In this document: positions 10,507 through 20,166 of the stretch, piece after piece | Position numbering within the stretch: position 1 is the first letter of the stretch | Layout of the letters: each line of letters begins with the position of its first letter | Source: VSJD01 sp041653875 | Lineage (GTDB): Bacteria; Verrucomicrobiota; Kiritimatiellia; JAAZAB01 | Length of the DNA: 64,000 bases | Assembly (NCBI GenBank): GCA_041653875.1 | Contig: JBAZEM010000015.1 | Span: 1 to 64,000 of the forward strand | Direction: 5' to 3' | The notes under the pieces: generated by a model | The model's input: only the letters and a program-made list of their open reading frames with translations | Told to the model about the DNA's origin: nothing | Databases searched by the model: none | Program-made: the position numbers and the translations under genes

Positions 10507-10650
10507 CTATGCGCAAGGTGTTCGGTGTTCAGTGAGGGGGGGGGGATTGTCGCCGTCGGACGTAGGCCGACGCGCCGGAACCGCGGCGTCACCGCCGCGG
10601 CTACAATCTTTCGGTCCGGCGTCTGGCGGCCGGCTTTCGCTCCGCGCACT
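10507..10650. repeat. Convergent spacer with GC palindrome
   Basis: Between mutM and the topB stop: a run of ten G (10538-10547) and a palindrome GCCGCGGCGGTGACGCCGC (minus strand) around 10581-10600. It could serve as a shared end for the two convergent genes, but no T-run marks it as a classic terminator. Confidence 0.4.
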
Positions 10651-13197
10651 TCATGTGCCACCGGCGGGACTCGTCTCGGCCAACTTCTTCGCCGTTCCTT
10701 CGTCCGTCGTCCGTTGTCCGTCGTCGGCTTTTGCGCCTTTCGCGCTTCCGACGGCAGCCGGCTTCTTTTTGGCGTTGACAAACTCGAAGCCCACCTGGCC
10801 GTCACGCGCGACAAGGTAGGCGCGGAAAGGACGCCCTTTGCGGGAGATAAACCGGGTCAGCAGGTCGGTTTTGCCGGTGGTCAACAGTTTGACTAATTGG
10901 GTCTTGTCCACGATCTGTTTCAGGATGACGGTTCCGCAGCGGAATGTGCAGGCGCGCTTCGCGCCGACCGCCTTTTCGCAGACATAACTGGCGCCGTTTT
11001 CATAGACCGCGCCGCCGCAATTCGGGCATTTACCCAGGGGCTCCTTGCCGCTGAAATCGACGATCTCGGCGCCGGAGGCCGTCCCGAAATCGAACTCCAC
11101 CTTGTATTCGGGGTTCAACTTGACCATGGCCGCGAATACCTTGCCCTTGTGGCTGTGGAAATTATCCAGGGGGCCGACCGATTTTTTGGCCAGCAGGTCT
11201 TCCATCTCGCCGACCTCGAACTGCCGCCCGGCCAGCGTCTTCCAGATGAAAAAGTCGCACTTCTGGCACTGGAAACGACGGTAGTTTTCATGGATTTCCC
11301 CGGAGCACTTCGGACAGGGCGCCTTCAGGATGCTGAAGTCGCCGGGCACGGTGTCGTGTTCGAACTTTTTGGTTTGCTCCACGATGCGGCGGGTCATGGC
11401 CGCGATTTCCCGCATGAACTCGGCGCGCGCCAACTGGCTGTGTTCCATCTGCTTCAATTTGAATTCCCAGTCGCCGGTCAGTTCAGGCGATCCCAGTTCG
11501 GGTATCTGCAGGCCGCGCAGGAGTGCGGAGAGCGAAAACGCCTTGGCGGTGGCCTGCAACTCCCTGCCCCGCCGGACCATGTATTTCTCGTAGATCAGGC
11601 CCTCGATGATGGAGGCGCGCGTCGCCGGCGTGCCCAGTCCCTTGGCGCTCATGGCTTCGCGCAATTCATCGTCTTCGACTAATTTGCCCGCGCCTTCCAT
11701 GGCGGTCAGCAAGGTGGCTTCCGTGTAGCGCGGCGGCGGCTTGGTCTGTGTGCCGACACATTCGATGGCGCGGGTCTGAACAATTTCGTCTTTCTGCACG
11801 GCGGTCAAGGTGGGCATATCTTCGTTGTGGGCTTCTTTGCCGTAAACGACCATCCAGCCCGGGGCCACAAGAACTTTACCTTCGGTCTTGAAGGGTTCCG
11901 CTTCGACGCGCGTAATGCGCGTCGTCACCAGGAACTCGGCGGCCTGGTAAAACACGGCCAGGAAGCGCCGGGCCACCATGTCGTAAATCTTGCCCTCTTC
12001 TTCGCTCAATATTTTCGGCATTTGCGCCGTCGGGATGATGGCAAAGTGGTCGGAAATCCTGGCGTTATTGAAAATCCGCTTGTTGGGATGGACCCAGCCC
12101 TGCTTCAGAATATTGCCGGCCAATTCGCCGTATTCGGCGGCGGCCATGACGGCGAGCGTTTTTTTGACCGCGCCGATGTAATCCTCCGGCAAAGCGCGCG
12201 CATCCGTGCGCGGATAGGTCAGGACTTTATGGCGCTCGTACAACGCCTGCGCCAATTGCAGTGTGCGCTTGGCGGAAAATCCGAAGCGCCCGTTGGCTTC
12301 CCGCTGGAGACTGGTCAGGTCGAACAACAAGGGCGATAGCTGGGTGGTAGGCTTGCTTTCCTCGGTGACCACGCCGCTCTTGCCCAGACACTTGGCGCGA
12401 ATGGTTTCGGCGCGGGCGGCATCCCAGAGGCGTTCCGGCCTGGCATCGCCATCTTCCGATTTGCCCTTGGAAAAGGTTTCGTCGAACCAGCGCCCCGGAT
12501 AATCGCCGGCCGCGGCCTGGAACGTGGCATGCAGTTCCCAGTAATCGCGGGGAACGAATTTTTTGATTTTTTCCTCGCGCTCGACGACGATCATCAGCGT
12601 CGGGGTCTGCACGCGGCCGACCGTCGTGAGCTGGAAGCCGCCCAGTTTGGAGTTGAACGCCGTCATGGCACGCGTGCCGTTGATGCCCACGAGCCAATCG
12701 GCCTCGGAACGGCAGACGGCGGCATCCGCCAGGGGCTTCATGTCGGCATCGGCGCGCAACGCGGCAAAGGCCTCGCGAATGGCGCCCTGCGTCATGGATT
12801 GAAGCCACAACCGCCGGATGGGCTTGGGTGTGCCGGCGAACTGCACGATATAGCGAAAAATCAATTCGCCCTCGCGGCCGGCGTCGCAGGCGTTAATAAG
12901 CCCATCAACATCCGGACGCTTGATCAGCCGGAGCAGGACCTTGAGGCGCGGCGCGCTTTTTTCGATCGGCCGCAGATCGAAGTGCGTGGGAATAATCGGC
13001 AAGTTGACCAGACTCCACTTGCCGCGTTTAACTTCCTGCCCCTCCGGCGCCGCGATCGACAGCAAATGGCCGACGGCCGAAGACAAGACGTAGGCCTCGC
13101 TTTCGTAGAACTCGCCCTTCTTGCTGAAACCGCCCAAGGCCTTGGCGATGTCGGCGGCCACAGACGGTTTTTCGGCGATGATTAACTGCTTGCTCAT
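10651..13197 (-). CDS. topB: DNA topoisomerase III (type IA)
   Basis: Single-strand passage topoisomerase that decatenates DNA. Toprim motif at the N-terminus (LIIAEKPSVAADIAKAL, then NACDAGREGELIFRY), the strongly conserved TVGRVQTPTL, and the active site KVLTYPRTDARALPEDY with the nucleophilic Tyr. Two zinc-ribbon-like repeats follow (CPKCSGEI ... CQKC and CPNCGGAV ... CEKA). The start MSKQLIIAEKP at 13197 gives 848 residues; the 23 residues upstream are repeat translation. The last ~40 residues are low complexity and include QRTTDEGT, encoded by the GTCCGTCGTC repeat that forms an array at 54.1-54.3 kb. Confidence 0.94.
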   Translation of the reverse strand: MSKQLIIAEKPSVAADIAKALGGFSKKGEFYESEAYVLSSAVGHLLSIAAPEGQEVKRGKWSLVNLPIIPTHFDLRPIEKSAPRLKVLLRLIKRPDVDGLINACDAGREGELIFRYIVQFAGTPKPIRRLWLQSMTQGAIREAFAALRADADMKPLADAAVCRSEADWLVGINGTRAMTAFNSKLGGFQLTTVGRVQTPTLMIVVEREEKIKKFVPRDYWELHATFQAAAGDYPGRWFDETFSKGKSEDGDARPERLWDAARAETIRAKCLGKSGVVTEESKPTTQLSPLLFDLTSLQREANGRFGFSAKRTLQLAQALYERHKVLTYPRTDARALPEDYIGAVKKTLAVMAAAEYGELAGNILKQGWVHPNKRIFNNARISDHFAIIPTAQMPKILSEEEGKIYDMVARRFLAVFYQAAEFLVTTRITRVEAEPFKTEGKVLVAPGWMVVYGKEAHNEDMPTLTAVQKDEIVQTRAIECVGTQTKPPPRYTEATLLTAMEGAGKLVEDDELREAMSAKGLGTPATRASIIEGLIYEKYMVRRGRELQATAKAFSLSALLRGLQIPELGSPELTGDWEFKLKQMEHSQLARAEFMREIAAMTRRIVEQTKKFEHDTVPGDFSILKAPCPKCSGEIHENYRRFQCQKCDFFIWKTLAGRQFEVGEMEDLLAKKSVGPLDNFHSHKGKVFAAMVKLNPEYKVEFDFGTASGAEIVDFSGKEPLGKCPNCGGAVYENGASYVCEKAVGAKRACTFRCGTVILKQIVDKTQLVKLLTTGKTDLLTRFISRKGRPFRAYLVARDGQVGFEFVNAKKKPAAVGSAKGAKADDGQRTTDEGTAKKLAETSPAGGT

Positions 13198-13589
13198 GGC
13201 AATCACTCGGTGTTCAGGGTTCGGTACGCCGGACAAAGCCGGCGGTGTCGGCGACGCAAAAGGCAAGCGATGAAACCACGTTTGACTTTTTTAATCCAGC
13301 AAAATATTTTTTTGCAAGTAATGGGTCAGTGAATGGGGGGCAATGAGGTCGTGTGCTGTGGTGTAGCGGCCGTTCGATAGAACGGCAATCCGCGGTTCTA
13401 TCGAACGGCAATCCGCGGTTCTATCGAACCGCATCTACACCCTACCCCCCCAATGAGCGACCCATTACTTTTGCGAACGGTTCAGCGGTTCAACGGTTTA
13501 AGAGTCAAGAATTGCCGGATTTTGAGCAACAAACCAAAACGGCGAATCGCTTAACCGTAAACCGTGAACCAGCAGAACCTGCTTGCGCT
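13198..13589. repeat. Intergenic hairpin repeats between topB and nadB
   Basis: From 13360 to 13440 there are palindromes built from GTAGCGGCCGTTCGATAGAA and its complement, with a tandem copy of the inner part; the family recurs at 38062-38135, 50231-50262 and 59200-59362. From 13475 to 13570 there is an inverted pair of AACGGTTCAGCGGTTCA-type motifs, also seen at 32125-32200 and 42830-42975. No gene seen. Confidence 0.7.
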
Positions 13590-15212
13590 TCAGCCGTTCT
13601 CCGGAGTGCGGCCGCCGGGCGGATCGCGGATGACGGTGTCGCGGGGCGGCAAGGCGGGGGTCTTCGGAGGATAATCGAGAGTGTAATGCAGGCCGCGGCT
13701 TTCGCGCCGGTGAATGGCGGAACGGATAATCAGTTCGCCCGCGGCGGCGATGTTGCGTAATTCCAGCAGGTCGGGCGTGACGAGATAATCGAAATAATAC
13801 TGCTGGATTTCGCGGCGCAGGTTGCCGATGCGGCGGCGGGCGCGCTCCAGGCGTTTGTTGGTGCGCACAATGCCCACGTAATCCCACATGCAAGTGCGCA
13901 CCTCGTTCCAGTTGTGCTCAATGACAATCGCCTCGTCGCTGGGCACCGCCGCTCCCGATTTCCAGGCGGGGATCGCCAGCGCCGGGCGGGCGCGGGGCAG
14001 CGCGCCGACGGTTTCCGCCATGGCATGCGCGCAGACCAGCGCCTCCAGGAGCGAGTTGCTGGCCAAACGGTTGGCGCCGTGCAGGCCCGTGCAGGCCACT
14101 TCCCCGCAGGCATAGAGTCCCGGCAGGGCCGTGCTGCCATCCACGCCGGCCTCCACGCCGCCGCAGAAATAATGCGCCGCCGGCACCACCGGGATCAGGT
14201 CGCGCGCCATATCGATCCCAAAGCGGGCGCAGGTCATGTAAATATTCGGGAAACGCTCCTTGAGGAACGCCAGCGGCTGGCGGCGGATATCGAGATAGAC
14301 ACAGCGCGCGCCGCTGACCTTCATCTCGTGATCGATGGCGCGCGCCACAATATCGCGCGGCGCCAGCGAACCGCGCGGATCGTAGCGTTCCATGAACGAT
14401 TCGCCGCGCGCGTTGACCAGCACCCCCCCCTCCCCGCGCACCGCCTCGCTGATCAGGAACGATTTGGCTTCCGGATGATACAGACAGGTGGGATGGAACT
14501 GGATGAATTCCATGTTTTTTATCGGCGCGCCCGCGCGCCAGGCCAGGGCCACGCCGTCGCCGGTGGCGATATCGGGATTGGTGGTATATAAATACACCTT
14601 CCCGCCGCCGCCCGTGGCCAGCACGGTGAACGGCGCGCGAAAGGCCGCGATCGCGCCCGTCTGGGTATTTAAAAAATACCCCCCCACGCACCGGTTGGGC
14701 CCGTCCGCGCCCAGCCAGCCGGTTGTGATCAGGTCGATGACCGCGCAGTGTTCCAGGATCGTGGCGGTCGGTTCGGCGCGAATACGGTTGAGCAGGATTT
14801 GCTCGACTTCCCGCCCGGTGATATCGCCGCAATGCAGGATGCGCCGGCGCGAATGACCGCCCTCGCGGCCCAGGTCGTAGCCCGCGCCGGGGATGCCGGG
14901 CAGTTCGGCGAATTTCAAGCCGAAGGATTCCAATTCCGCGATGCGCGCCGGCCCCGCGCTGACGATCGTCCGCACGACGGCCTCGTCGCACAGGCCGGCG
15001 CCGGCCGTCAGGGTATCGCGGACATGCTCCTCGAAACTGTCATCCGAGGTCACGACGCAGGCGATGCCGCCCTGGGCATAATTAGAGTTGCTCTCGGCGC
15101 GGTCTTTCTTGGTCAGGATGCCGACCCGGCCATAACGGGCCAGGTGAATGGCCGACATCAGCCCGGCGATGCCGCTGCCCACCACGACGAAATCGAAATC
15201 CAGGATATCCAT
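13590..15212 (-). CDS. nadB: L-aspartate oxidase
   Basis: FAD enzyme oxidising L-aspartate to iminoaspartate, the first step of bacterial de novo NAD synthesis. N-terminal FAD motif VVVGSGIAGLMSAIHLA; ESNSNYAQGGIACV; HSRRRILHCGDITGREVE; FHPTCLYHP; the C-terminal FAD-contacting block GLHGANRLASNSLLEALV. 540 residues, full length. nadA and nadC are not in this window. The final residues (GGRTPENG) run toward a repeat zone. Confidence 0.95.
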   Translation of the reverse strand: MDILDFDFVVVGSGIAGLMSAIHLARYGRVGILTKKDRAESNSNYAQGGIACVVTSDDSFEEHVRDTLTAGAGLCDEAVVRTIVSAGPARIAELESFGLKFAELPGIPGAGYDLGREGGHSRRRILHCGDITGREVEQILLNRIRAEPTATILEHCAVIDLITTGWLGADGPNRCVGGYFLNTQTGAIAAFRAPFTVLATGGGGKVYLYTTNPDIATGDGVALAWRAGAPIKNMEFIQFHPTCLYHPEAKSFLISEAVRGEGGVLVNARGESFMERYDPRGSLAPRDIVARAIDHEMKVSGARCVYLDIRRQPLAFLKERFPNIYMTCARFGIDMARDLIPVVPAAHYFCGGVEAGVDGSTALPGLYACGEVACTGLHGANRLASNSLLEALVCAHAMAETVGALPRARPALAIPAWKSGAAVPSDEAIVIEHNWNEVRTCMWDYVGIVRTNKRLERARRRIGNLRREIQQYYFDYLVTPDLLELRNIAAAGELIIRSAIHRRESRGLHYTLDYPPKTPALPPRDTVIRDPPGGRTPENG

Positions 15213-15327
15213 CGATTGCTCCGGCTAAGGCGGGCCTTGCCCGCAATCCAAATTCGAAATCCGAATATCGAAATCCGAAACAAATTCGAATAATCGAACA
15301 AACCGAATTCAAACAAGATTGTTTTGG

Positions 15328-15729
15328 TTATTTAATATTCGGGCTTTGATATTGTTTCGGATTTATTATTCGCTGCCGGGCCTGGCGGCGGGCATACACG
15401 ACGATATCCACCAGGGCCGCCAGATAGATCAGGACCGCCAGCCCGAACCAGGTCAACACCTTGACGATGGAAATTTCCCGGAAAACATCGCCGCCGCCCT
15501 TTTCCGCGAAATCCAGACTGACCCGCAAATTCATCGCCAGCGGCGCGATCGCGGCCGCCAGCATCATGACCAGACAGGCTAAGAACGCCACGAGATACAG
15601 CGCGCCCGAAATCCAGCGGCGCTGGGCAAAATGCCCTGCGCCCGGGCAAACCGCCGCCGAAAGAAATATGGCCATGCGCGCGAAGGAGCCGGATGTGCTG
15701 TTTTCGATCGGCATAGCGTCTGCTCCCAT
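15328..15729 (-). CDS. Small integral membrane protein, unknown function
   Basis: 133 residues with about three predicted membrane segments: MAIFLSAAVCPGAGHFAQ followed by WISGALYLVAFLACLVMML, and VLTWFGLAVLIYLAALVDIVV. The CPGAGHFAQRRWISGALYL block resembles short membrane domains of the TM2/DUF5683 type, so this may be a minimal member of that class. The start may be Met6 rather than Met1. The C-terminus (NPKQYQSPNIK) is encoded by a dispersed AATCCGAAATATTGA-type repeat. It follows nadB's upstream region on the same strand. Confidence 0.6.
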   Translation of the reverse strand: MGADAMPIENSTSGSFARMAIFLSAAVCPGAGHFAQRRWISGALYLVAFLACLVMMLAAAIAPLAMNLRVSLDFAEKGGGDVFREISIVKVLTWFGLAVLIYLAALVDIVVYARRQARQRIINPKQYQSPNIK

Positions 15730-15732
15730 GAA

Positions 15733-15797
15733 AATAGCCGACGTAAAGTCGGCTCTACCCTGTGCATCATAGTAGAGCCGGTTTTATACCGGCTATG
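15733..15797. repeat. Copy of the TAGAGCCGACTTTACGTCGGCT palindrome family
   Basis: Two inverted hairpin halves: TAGCCGACGTAAAGTCGGCT and TAGAGCCGGTTTTATACC with its partner. The same sequence family lies at 3546-3630 upstream of top6B, in the opposite arm order. Intergenic, just upstream of the small membrane protein gene. Confidence 0.75.
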
Positions 15798-15859
15798 ACT
15801 TTGCTTTCAATCCATTAAATTCATCCCCGCCGCAGGCGGCAACTTGTTCATTTCCCCCA

Positions 15860-17116
15860 TTATCCCGGCGCCCCCGCCGCCGGCGATTGATGGCGTTTTT
15901 CCACCAAAACCTCGTGAATCTTGGATCGCCTGATTTTGCGCACGACGAACACCAGATCCGCGAACGGGATCGCGCGCTCAATGGGCGGCAGATTCTTATA
16001 TAAAGCGCACAGCCAATCGTTCAAACTGGTTGGCAGATCCGGCAGATCGAACCTGGTTTTCTGCTTAAGCTCCGCCAGACTCACGCCGCCGCCGGCCAGG
16101 AAGCGGATTTCCGAAATCGGGATGACGTGGCCGGGCAGAGCATCGTATTCGTCTTCCAAGTCGCCGACAATGGCTTCCACCACGTCTTCCAGCGTCACCA
16201 GTCCCACGGTTTTGGCCTGCTCGTTCCGGACGACCGCCATGTGCTGGTAGCCGCGGGTCAACTCCTTCAGCAGGTCGGGCACCAGCAGCGTGGCGTTCAC
16301 CGTCAGCACCGGCCGCGCGATGCCCTTTAGCGAGGGATCCGCGGGATTGATCTGCAGGGCGCTGACAATATCCTTGACGTTCACGTAACCGACGATCGCG
16401 TCCAGATTGCCGTCCTGCGCAAGGATATAGCGGGTATGATGATGGATATGCGCCTCAATCAGGGCCTCGGCCATGCTCATGGCGGTGGAGAGGAACTTGA
16501 TTTCGCCGCGCCCGACCATGATATCCCGGACCCGGGCCTGCGAGAGCTTGATACTGCGCGCGACGATATCCACCTGCTCGCGCGAAATCAGCTTGTTGAC
16601 AGAGGCGTAGCGGGCCAACAGGGTGATTTCGTTCAAGGCATCCGTTGTCGATCTATATATTGCGCCCCGCAGGAAAGGCCGGTTGATCCGTTCCAACATA
16701 AACACCAGGGGGCTGAGGAAATGAACCATATAAGCCAATGGCCCGGCGATAATGCCGGCGACAAACCGGTTGTGCAATACGCCCAGCGTTTTCGGAAGAT
16801 ATTCGGACCATTGAATAACCGCCAGGGAAAAAACGAAGGAAAACAAACCGATCCACTTGCTCCCGAACAAATCGCTGAATATGGCCCCCGCGACGGCCGC
16901 TCCGATGATATTGGCGAAATTATTGACAATCAAAATGGCCGCAATCGGCTTTTGAACGCCTTCTTTCATCTGTTTCAGGAGTTGGCCGGCCCGCGGTTTT
17001 TTCTCGGACAGGGCCGCCAAATCGGCCATGGAAAGACTTAGCAAACAGGCTTCCGAAAGCGAGCACAGGAACGATATGCCCATCGAAACCACAATGGTAA
17101 TAATCAATAATGTCAT
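15860..17116 (-). CDS. CNNM/CorC-family transporter-like protein (DUF21 + CBS)
   Basis: Membrane protein related to Mg/Co efflux and hemolysin-C-like proteins. Residues 1-170 form a DUF21 domain with four hydrophobic helices, including the signature SLSEACLLSLS and WSEYLPKTLG (the usual GEIxPK written WSEYLPK). A pair of CBS domains spans about 190-320. A CorC_HlyC domain follows at the C-terminus (VIPISEIRFLAGGGVSL). 418 residues. The ion carried cannot be read from sequence. A conserved promoter-like block lies upstream at 17245-17317. Confidence 0.88.
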   Translation of the reverse strand: MTLLIITIVVSMGISFLCSLSEACLLSLSMADLAALSEKKPRAGQLLKQMKEGVQKPIAAILIVNNFANIIGAAVAGAIFSDLFGSKWIGLFSFVFSLAVIQWSEYLPKTLGVLHNRFVAGIIAGPLAYMVHFLSPLVFMLERINRPFLRGAIYRSTTDALNEITLLARYASVNKLISREQVDIVARSIKLSQARVRDIMVGRGEIKFLSTAMSMAEALIEAHIHHHTRYILAQDGNLDAIVGYVNVKDIVSALQINPADPSLKGIARPVLTVNATLLVPDLLKELTRGYQHMAVVRNEQAKTVGLVTLEDVVEAIVGDLEDEYDALPGHVIPISEIRFLAGGGVSLAELKQKTRFDLPDLPTSLNDWLCALYKNLPPIERAIPFADLVFVVRKIRRSKIHEVLVEKRHQSPAAGAPG

Positions 17117-17462
17117 CGAATGCCCCGGCCTTCCCTCACGTTAAAACTGCGTCATGAGACTAACATAGCAGGCAACCCGCTGCAAGAAATACGATCAAAT
17201 TGGCGGTTCCATGAAATGGCAATGGATTATTTCTTTAAGGCGCCAAACAGGTCGCACCCTTTGAGGAGCATGACGACATCGAGTCATTGCCTGAAATCAA
17301 GCAGGGAAAAACCGGCGAATCGGCCCGTTTTTAGACTTGCATCCCTGCGCCACTTCCGGCACCTTGATTCTCATCAAGGTAGAATCCCGGTTGATTTTTC
17401 AGGACGTTTGTTGCGCCCGTCTTACAGGCGCCTTTTCATCGATCGCGAAGGAGGGTGACGAA
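17117..17462. promoter_or_regulatory. Divergent intergenic region with shared regulatory-like block
   Basis: Between the CNNM gene (minus) and otsAB (plus). A 73-base block at 17245-17317 resembles 20568-20640. On the minus strand both contain CTGCTTGAYT and AAAGGGTGYGACCTGTTT, and both lie upstream of a minus-strand membrane-protein gene. At 17448-17455 AAGGAGGG is the ribosome binding site of otsAB. Confidence 0.45.
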
Positions 17463-19709
17463 TTGAGATTGCTGATATTATCGAACCGGCTTCAGGTTAC
17501 GGTTTCGGAAACAAACAACTCGATTTCGATCCAGCCGTCAAGCGGCGGACTTGTTAGCGGCATGAGCGCATACTTGTCCTCGTTAACGGATGTCGATTAT
17601 CTCTGGGTCGGCTGGCCTGGAAGCTCGAATTTTTCCAACCCTGACGCCATTAAAAACGAATTGATCGCCAAATATCATTCATGGCCTGTCTTTGTGGAAG
17701 AAAGCACGATGGATTTGTTTTATAACGGCTTCTGCAATAAAACCTTGTGGCCGCTGTTTCATTATTTCCCGGGTCTAACGATGTATGACGAAAAAATGTG
17801 GGAGAATTACAAGGAGGTCAACACGCGGTTTGCCGAAGAAGTGTCAAGCATCATTCGGCCGGGCGACGTGGTCTGGATTCATGATTATCATTTCATGCTC
17901 GCCCCGAAATTGATCCGAAACGCGAACCCGGATGTTCCTGTCGGTTTTTTCCTGCACATTCCGTTCCCGTCGTATGAAATATTCCGGCTTCTCCCGCGAA
18001 AATGGGGCAAGGAAATACTGGAAGGACTTTTAGACGCCGACCTTGTCGGCTTCCATACACGTGATTATACCCAGTATTTTTTGCGTTGTGTATTGCGCAT
18101 TCTGGGGTTCAACCACGACATGGGATTAATTAATCTTCCACACAAACTGACAAAAGCCGACACCTTCCCGATGGGCATTGATTATGAAAAATATCATCAT
18201 GCGGCGAATCTCAGCGGCGTTGAGCAGGAGAAAGCCGCCTTAAAAAAGAAGCTGCAAAACCTGAAAGTTATTTTCGCGGTTGACAGGCAGGATTACACAA
18301 AAGGAATCGCGAACCGACTGGAAGGTTACGAATTGTTTTTAAAGAAGAATCCCGAGTGGCGCCAAAAAGTTCAGCTGATCATGATTGTTGTGCCGTCAAG
18401 GATCGGCGTCGAGGATTACCGGAAGGCAAAAGACGTTTTCAATCGGATTGTCGGAAACATAAACAGCGTCTACGGGGATGTATACTGGACGCCCATTATC
18501 TACCAATACAAAGCCATTCCGTTTGAACAGCTTATTGCTCTTTACAATATCAGCAATGTCGGATTGATTACCCCGCTCCGCGACGGGATGAACCTGGTTG
18601 CCAAAGAATATATTGCGGCGCAGAAAGAAAAACAGGGGGTTCTGGTCTTAAGTGAAATGGCGGGCGCCGCCATGGAACTCGGCGAAGCCGTTATTATCAA
18701 CCCCAGCAATCGCGAAGAGATCGCGGAGGGAATAAAAACAGCGCTTGAAATGCCGGCTTCCGAACAAGCCGGGCGGATGACGGCCATGCAGGAGCGTTTG
18801 AAAAACAATGACGTGTCGAAATGGGCGCGGAATTTTTTAATGGAACTGGACAACGTGAATAGTGAACAAAAGAAATACGGGGCCTTGTTGCTCGAAGGCC
18901 CCCCCCTGGACGCGCTGCTTGACCAGTATCGCCGCGCTCAAAAGCGAATCATATTTCTGGATTACGACGGAACGCTGGCGCCGTTTGCCAAAACCCCTTC
19001 GGAAGCCGCGCCGAGCCATAAATTATTAAGAATCATCAAACTATGCTCGCTCGATCCAACACTCACCCTCGTGATTATAAGCGGGAGAAATAAAGAAGAT
19101 CTCCAGAACTGGTTCGGCAAGTTCAATGTAATCCTCGTATCAGAGCACGGCGCCTGGATCCGGAAGCCTAAAGCAGCATGGACGCTTGCAAAGCATTTGA
19201 ATAACGACTGGAAGCCCGCAATATTAAAGATTCTTAATACGTACAGAGAGCGGCTGCCACAATCCTTTATCGAGGCAAAGGAGTACGGCGTTGCATGGCA
19301 TTTCCGAAATTCCAACAACTTGCTGAGCGAGATCCGGGTCAAAGAATTCGTGGATGACATGACGCATTTCACCGCCCGAAACGAAATTGAGGTGTTAATG
19401 GGCAACAAAGTCGTGGAGATAAAATGTTCCGGGATAAGCAAAGGCGAGACGGCCAGGCAGCTTCTTTCGGAAACTACGTATGATTTTATCTTGGCGGCCG
19501 GGGACGACGCGACCGACGAGTCGCTTTTTCATATCCTTCCGCAAGGGTCTTTTACCATTAAAATAGGGATACAAATGTCTTACGCAAATTATTACCTCCA
19601 CTCCAGCCGCGAGCTGTTAACCGTCCTGGCGCAAATCGTTAATTATAACGACAAAAATGAGTTTATCCGCAAAATCCTGGATTTTTTTAAAAAAGATGGA
19701 ATATACTAA
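17463..19709 (+). CDS. otsAB: Fused trehalose-6-phosphate synthase / phosphatase
   Basis: Makes trehalose from UDP-glucose and glucose-6-phosphate through trehalose-6-phosphate, an osmolyte and desiccation protectant. The GT20 synthase domain (about 1-470) shows LLILSNRL, SGGLVSGM, YLWVGWPG, WIHDYHFMLAP and DRQDYTKGIANRL. The HAD phosphatase domain starts near residue 497 with FLDYDGTLAPF, continues with VIISGRNKEDL, and has AAGDDATDESLF. A TTG start at 17463 follows a strong AAGGAGGG at 7-base spacing; upstream ATGs would prepend repeat sequence. 748 residues. The stop codon overlaps the first bases of a 127-base dispersed repeat. Confidence 0.94.
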   Translation: MRLLILSNRLQVTVSETNNSISIQPSSGGLVSGMSAYLSSLTDVDYLWVGWPGSSNFSNPDAIKNELIAKYHSWPVFVEESTMDLFYNGFCNKTLWPLFHYFPGLTMYDEKMWENYKEVNTRFAEEVSSIIRPGDVVWIHDYHFMLAPKLIRNANPDVPVGFFLHIPFPSYEIFRLLPRKWGKEILEGLLDADLVGFHTRDYTQYFLRCVLRILGFNHDMGLINLPHKLTKADTFPMGIDYEKYHHAANLSGVEQEKAALKKKLQNLKVIFAVDRQDYTKGIANRLEGYELFLKKNPEWRQKVQLIMIVVPSRIGVEDYRKAKDVFNRIVGNINSVYGDVYWTPIIYQYKAIPFEQLIALYNISNVGLITPLRDGMNLVAKEYIAAQKEKQGVLVLSEMAGAAMELGEAVIINPSNREEIAEGIKTALEMPASEQAGRMTAMQERLKNNDVSKWARNFLMELDNVNSEQKKYGALLLEGPPLDALLDQYRRAQKRIIFLDYDGTLAPFAKTPSEAAPSHKLLRIIKLCSLDPTLTLVIISGRNKEDLQNWFGKFNVILVSEHGAWIRKPKAAWTLAKHLNNDWKPAILKILNTYRERLPQSFIEAKEYGVAWHFRNSNNLLSEIRVKEFVDDMTHFTARNEIEVLMGNKVVEIKCSGISKGETARQLLSETTYDFILAAGDDATDESLFHILPQGSFTIKIGIQMSYANYYLHSSRELLTVLAQIVNYNDKNEFIRKILDFFKKDGIY

Positions 19710-19830
19710 CGTTCTCATAATAGTCCAGACGTGAAATTGCCGCCGGTTTACACCGGCGGCTACGTAGCCGCGCCTGTGAAGGCGTGGCTCTTCCAAGACC
19801 ATGTCCAGTCTATTTCGGGAATGTTAATAA
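19704..19830. repeat. 127-base dispersed repeat, copy 1
   Basis: Near-identical to 53293-53419, with one mismatch seen. It contains two internal hairpins, GCCGCCGG-6-CCGGCGGC type (19739-19760) and AGCCGCGCCT-GTGA-AGGCGTGGCT. It begins inside the last codons of otsAB. No conserved reading frame is evident. Confidence 0.9.
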
Positions 19831-19952
19831 CCGCCACGTCGGGTGTACATATCTCTCTCCAGGACGCGGGGAAGAAGGAAGAAAACGATCCGTTCGGATC
19901 AGGGGATCAGAGAAGAAAAAGGATCTTTCAGATCGGCTGAAGAAGAGTCATT

Positions 19953-20147
19953 TCAAAACGGCGTTGACATAATACCGGATTCACGGGAAAAATCGGCGAT
20001 CAGCTTCCCGAAAAATTCGATCTCAGAGGGGGCGCCGCCAATCGCAAACGTAACGACCGGCTTTTCTTTTGAGCATCCCGCCAGCATGATCGTTGCAACG
20101 CACAGGCAAACAAACATTGGTTTCATTGTCATGAAGGAACTTCCCAA
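19953..20147 (-). pseudogene. Truncated extracellular solute-binding lipoprotein
   Basis: A 64-residue fragment. After MTMKPMFVCLCVATIMLAGC, a bacterial lipoprotein signal peptide with lipobox LAGC, comes EKPVVTFAIGGAPSEIEFF and GKLIADFSRESGI. This matches the N-terminus of family-1 sugar-binding proteins of ABC importers, which are normally about 400 residues. A stop follows after STPF, and the downstream frames show no recognisable continuation. It reads as the remnant of a sugar importer gene. Its position beside otsAB makes trehalose or maltose a plausible former substrate, but that is inference. Confidence 0.7.
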
Positions 20148-20166
20148 GAAACCGCGCGTTTACAGA

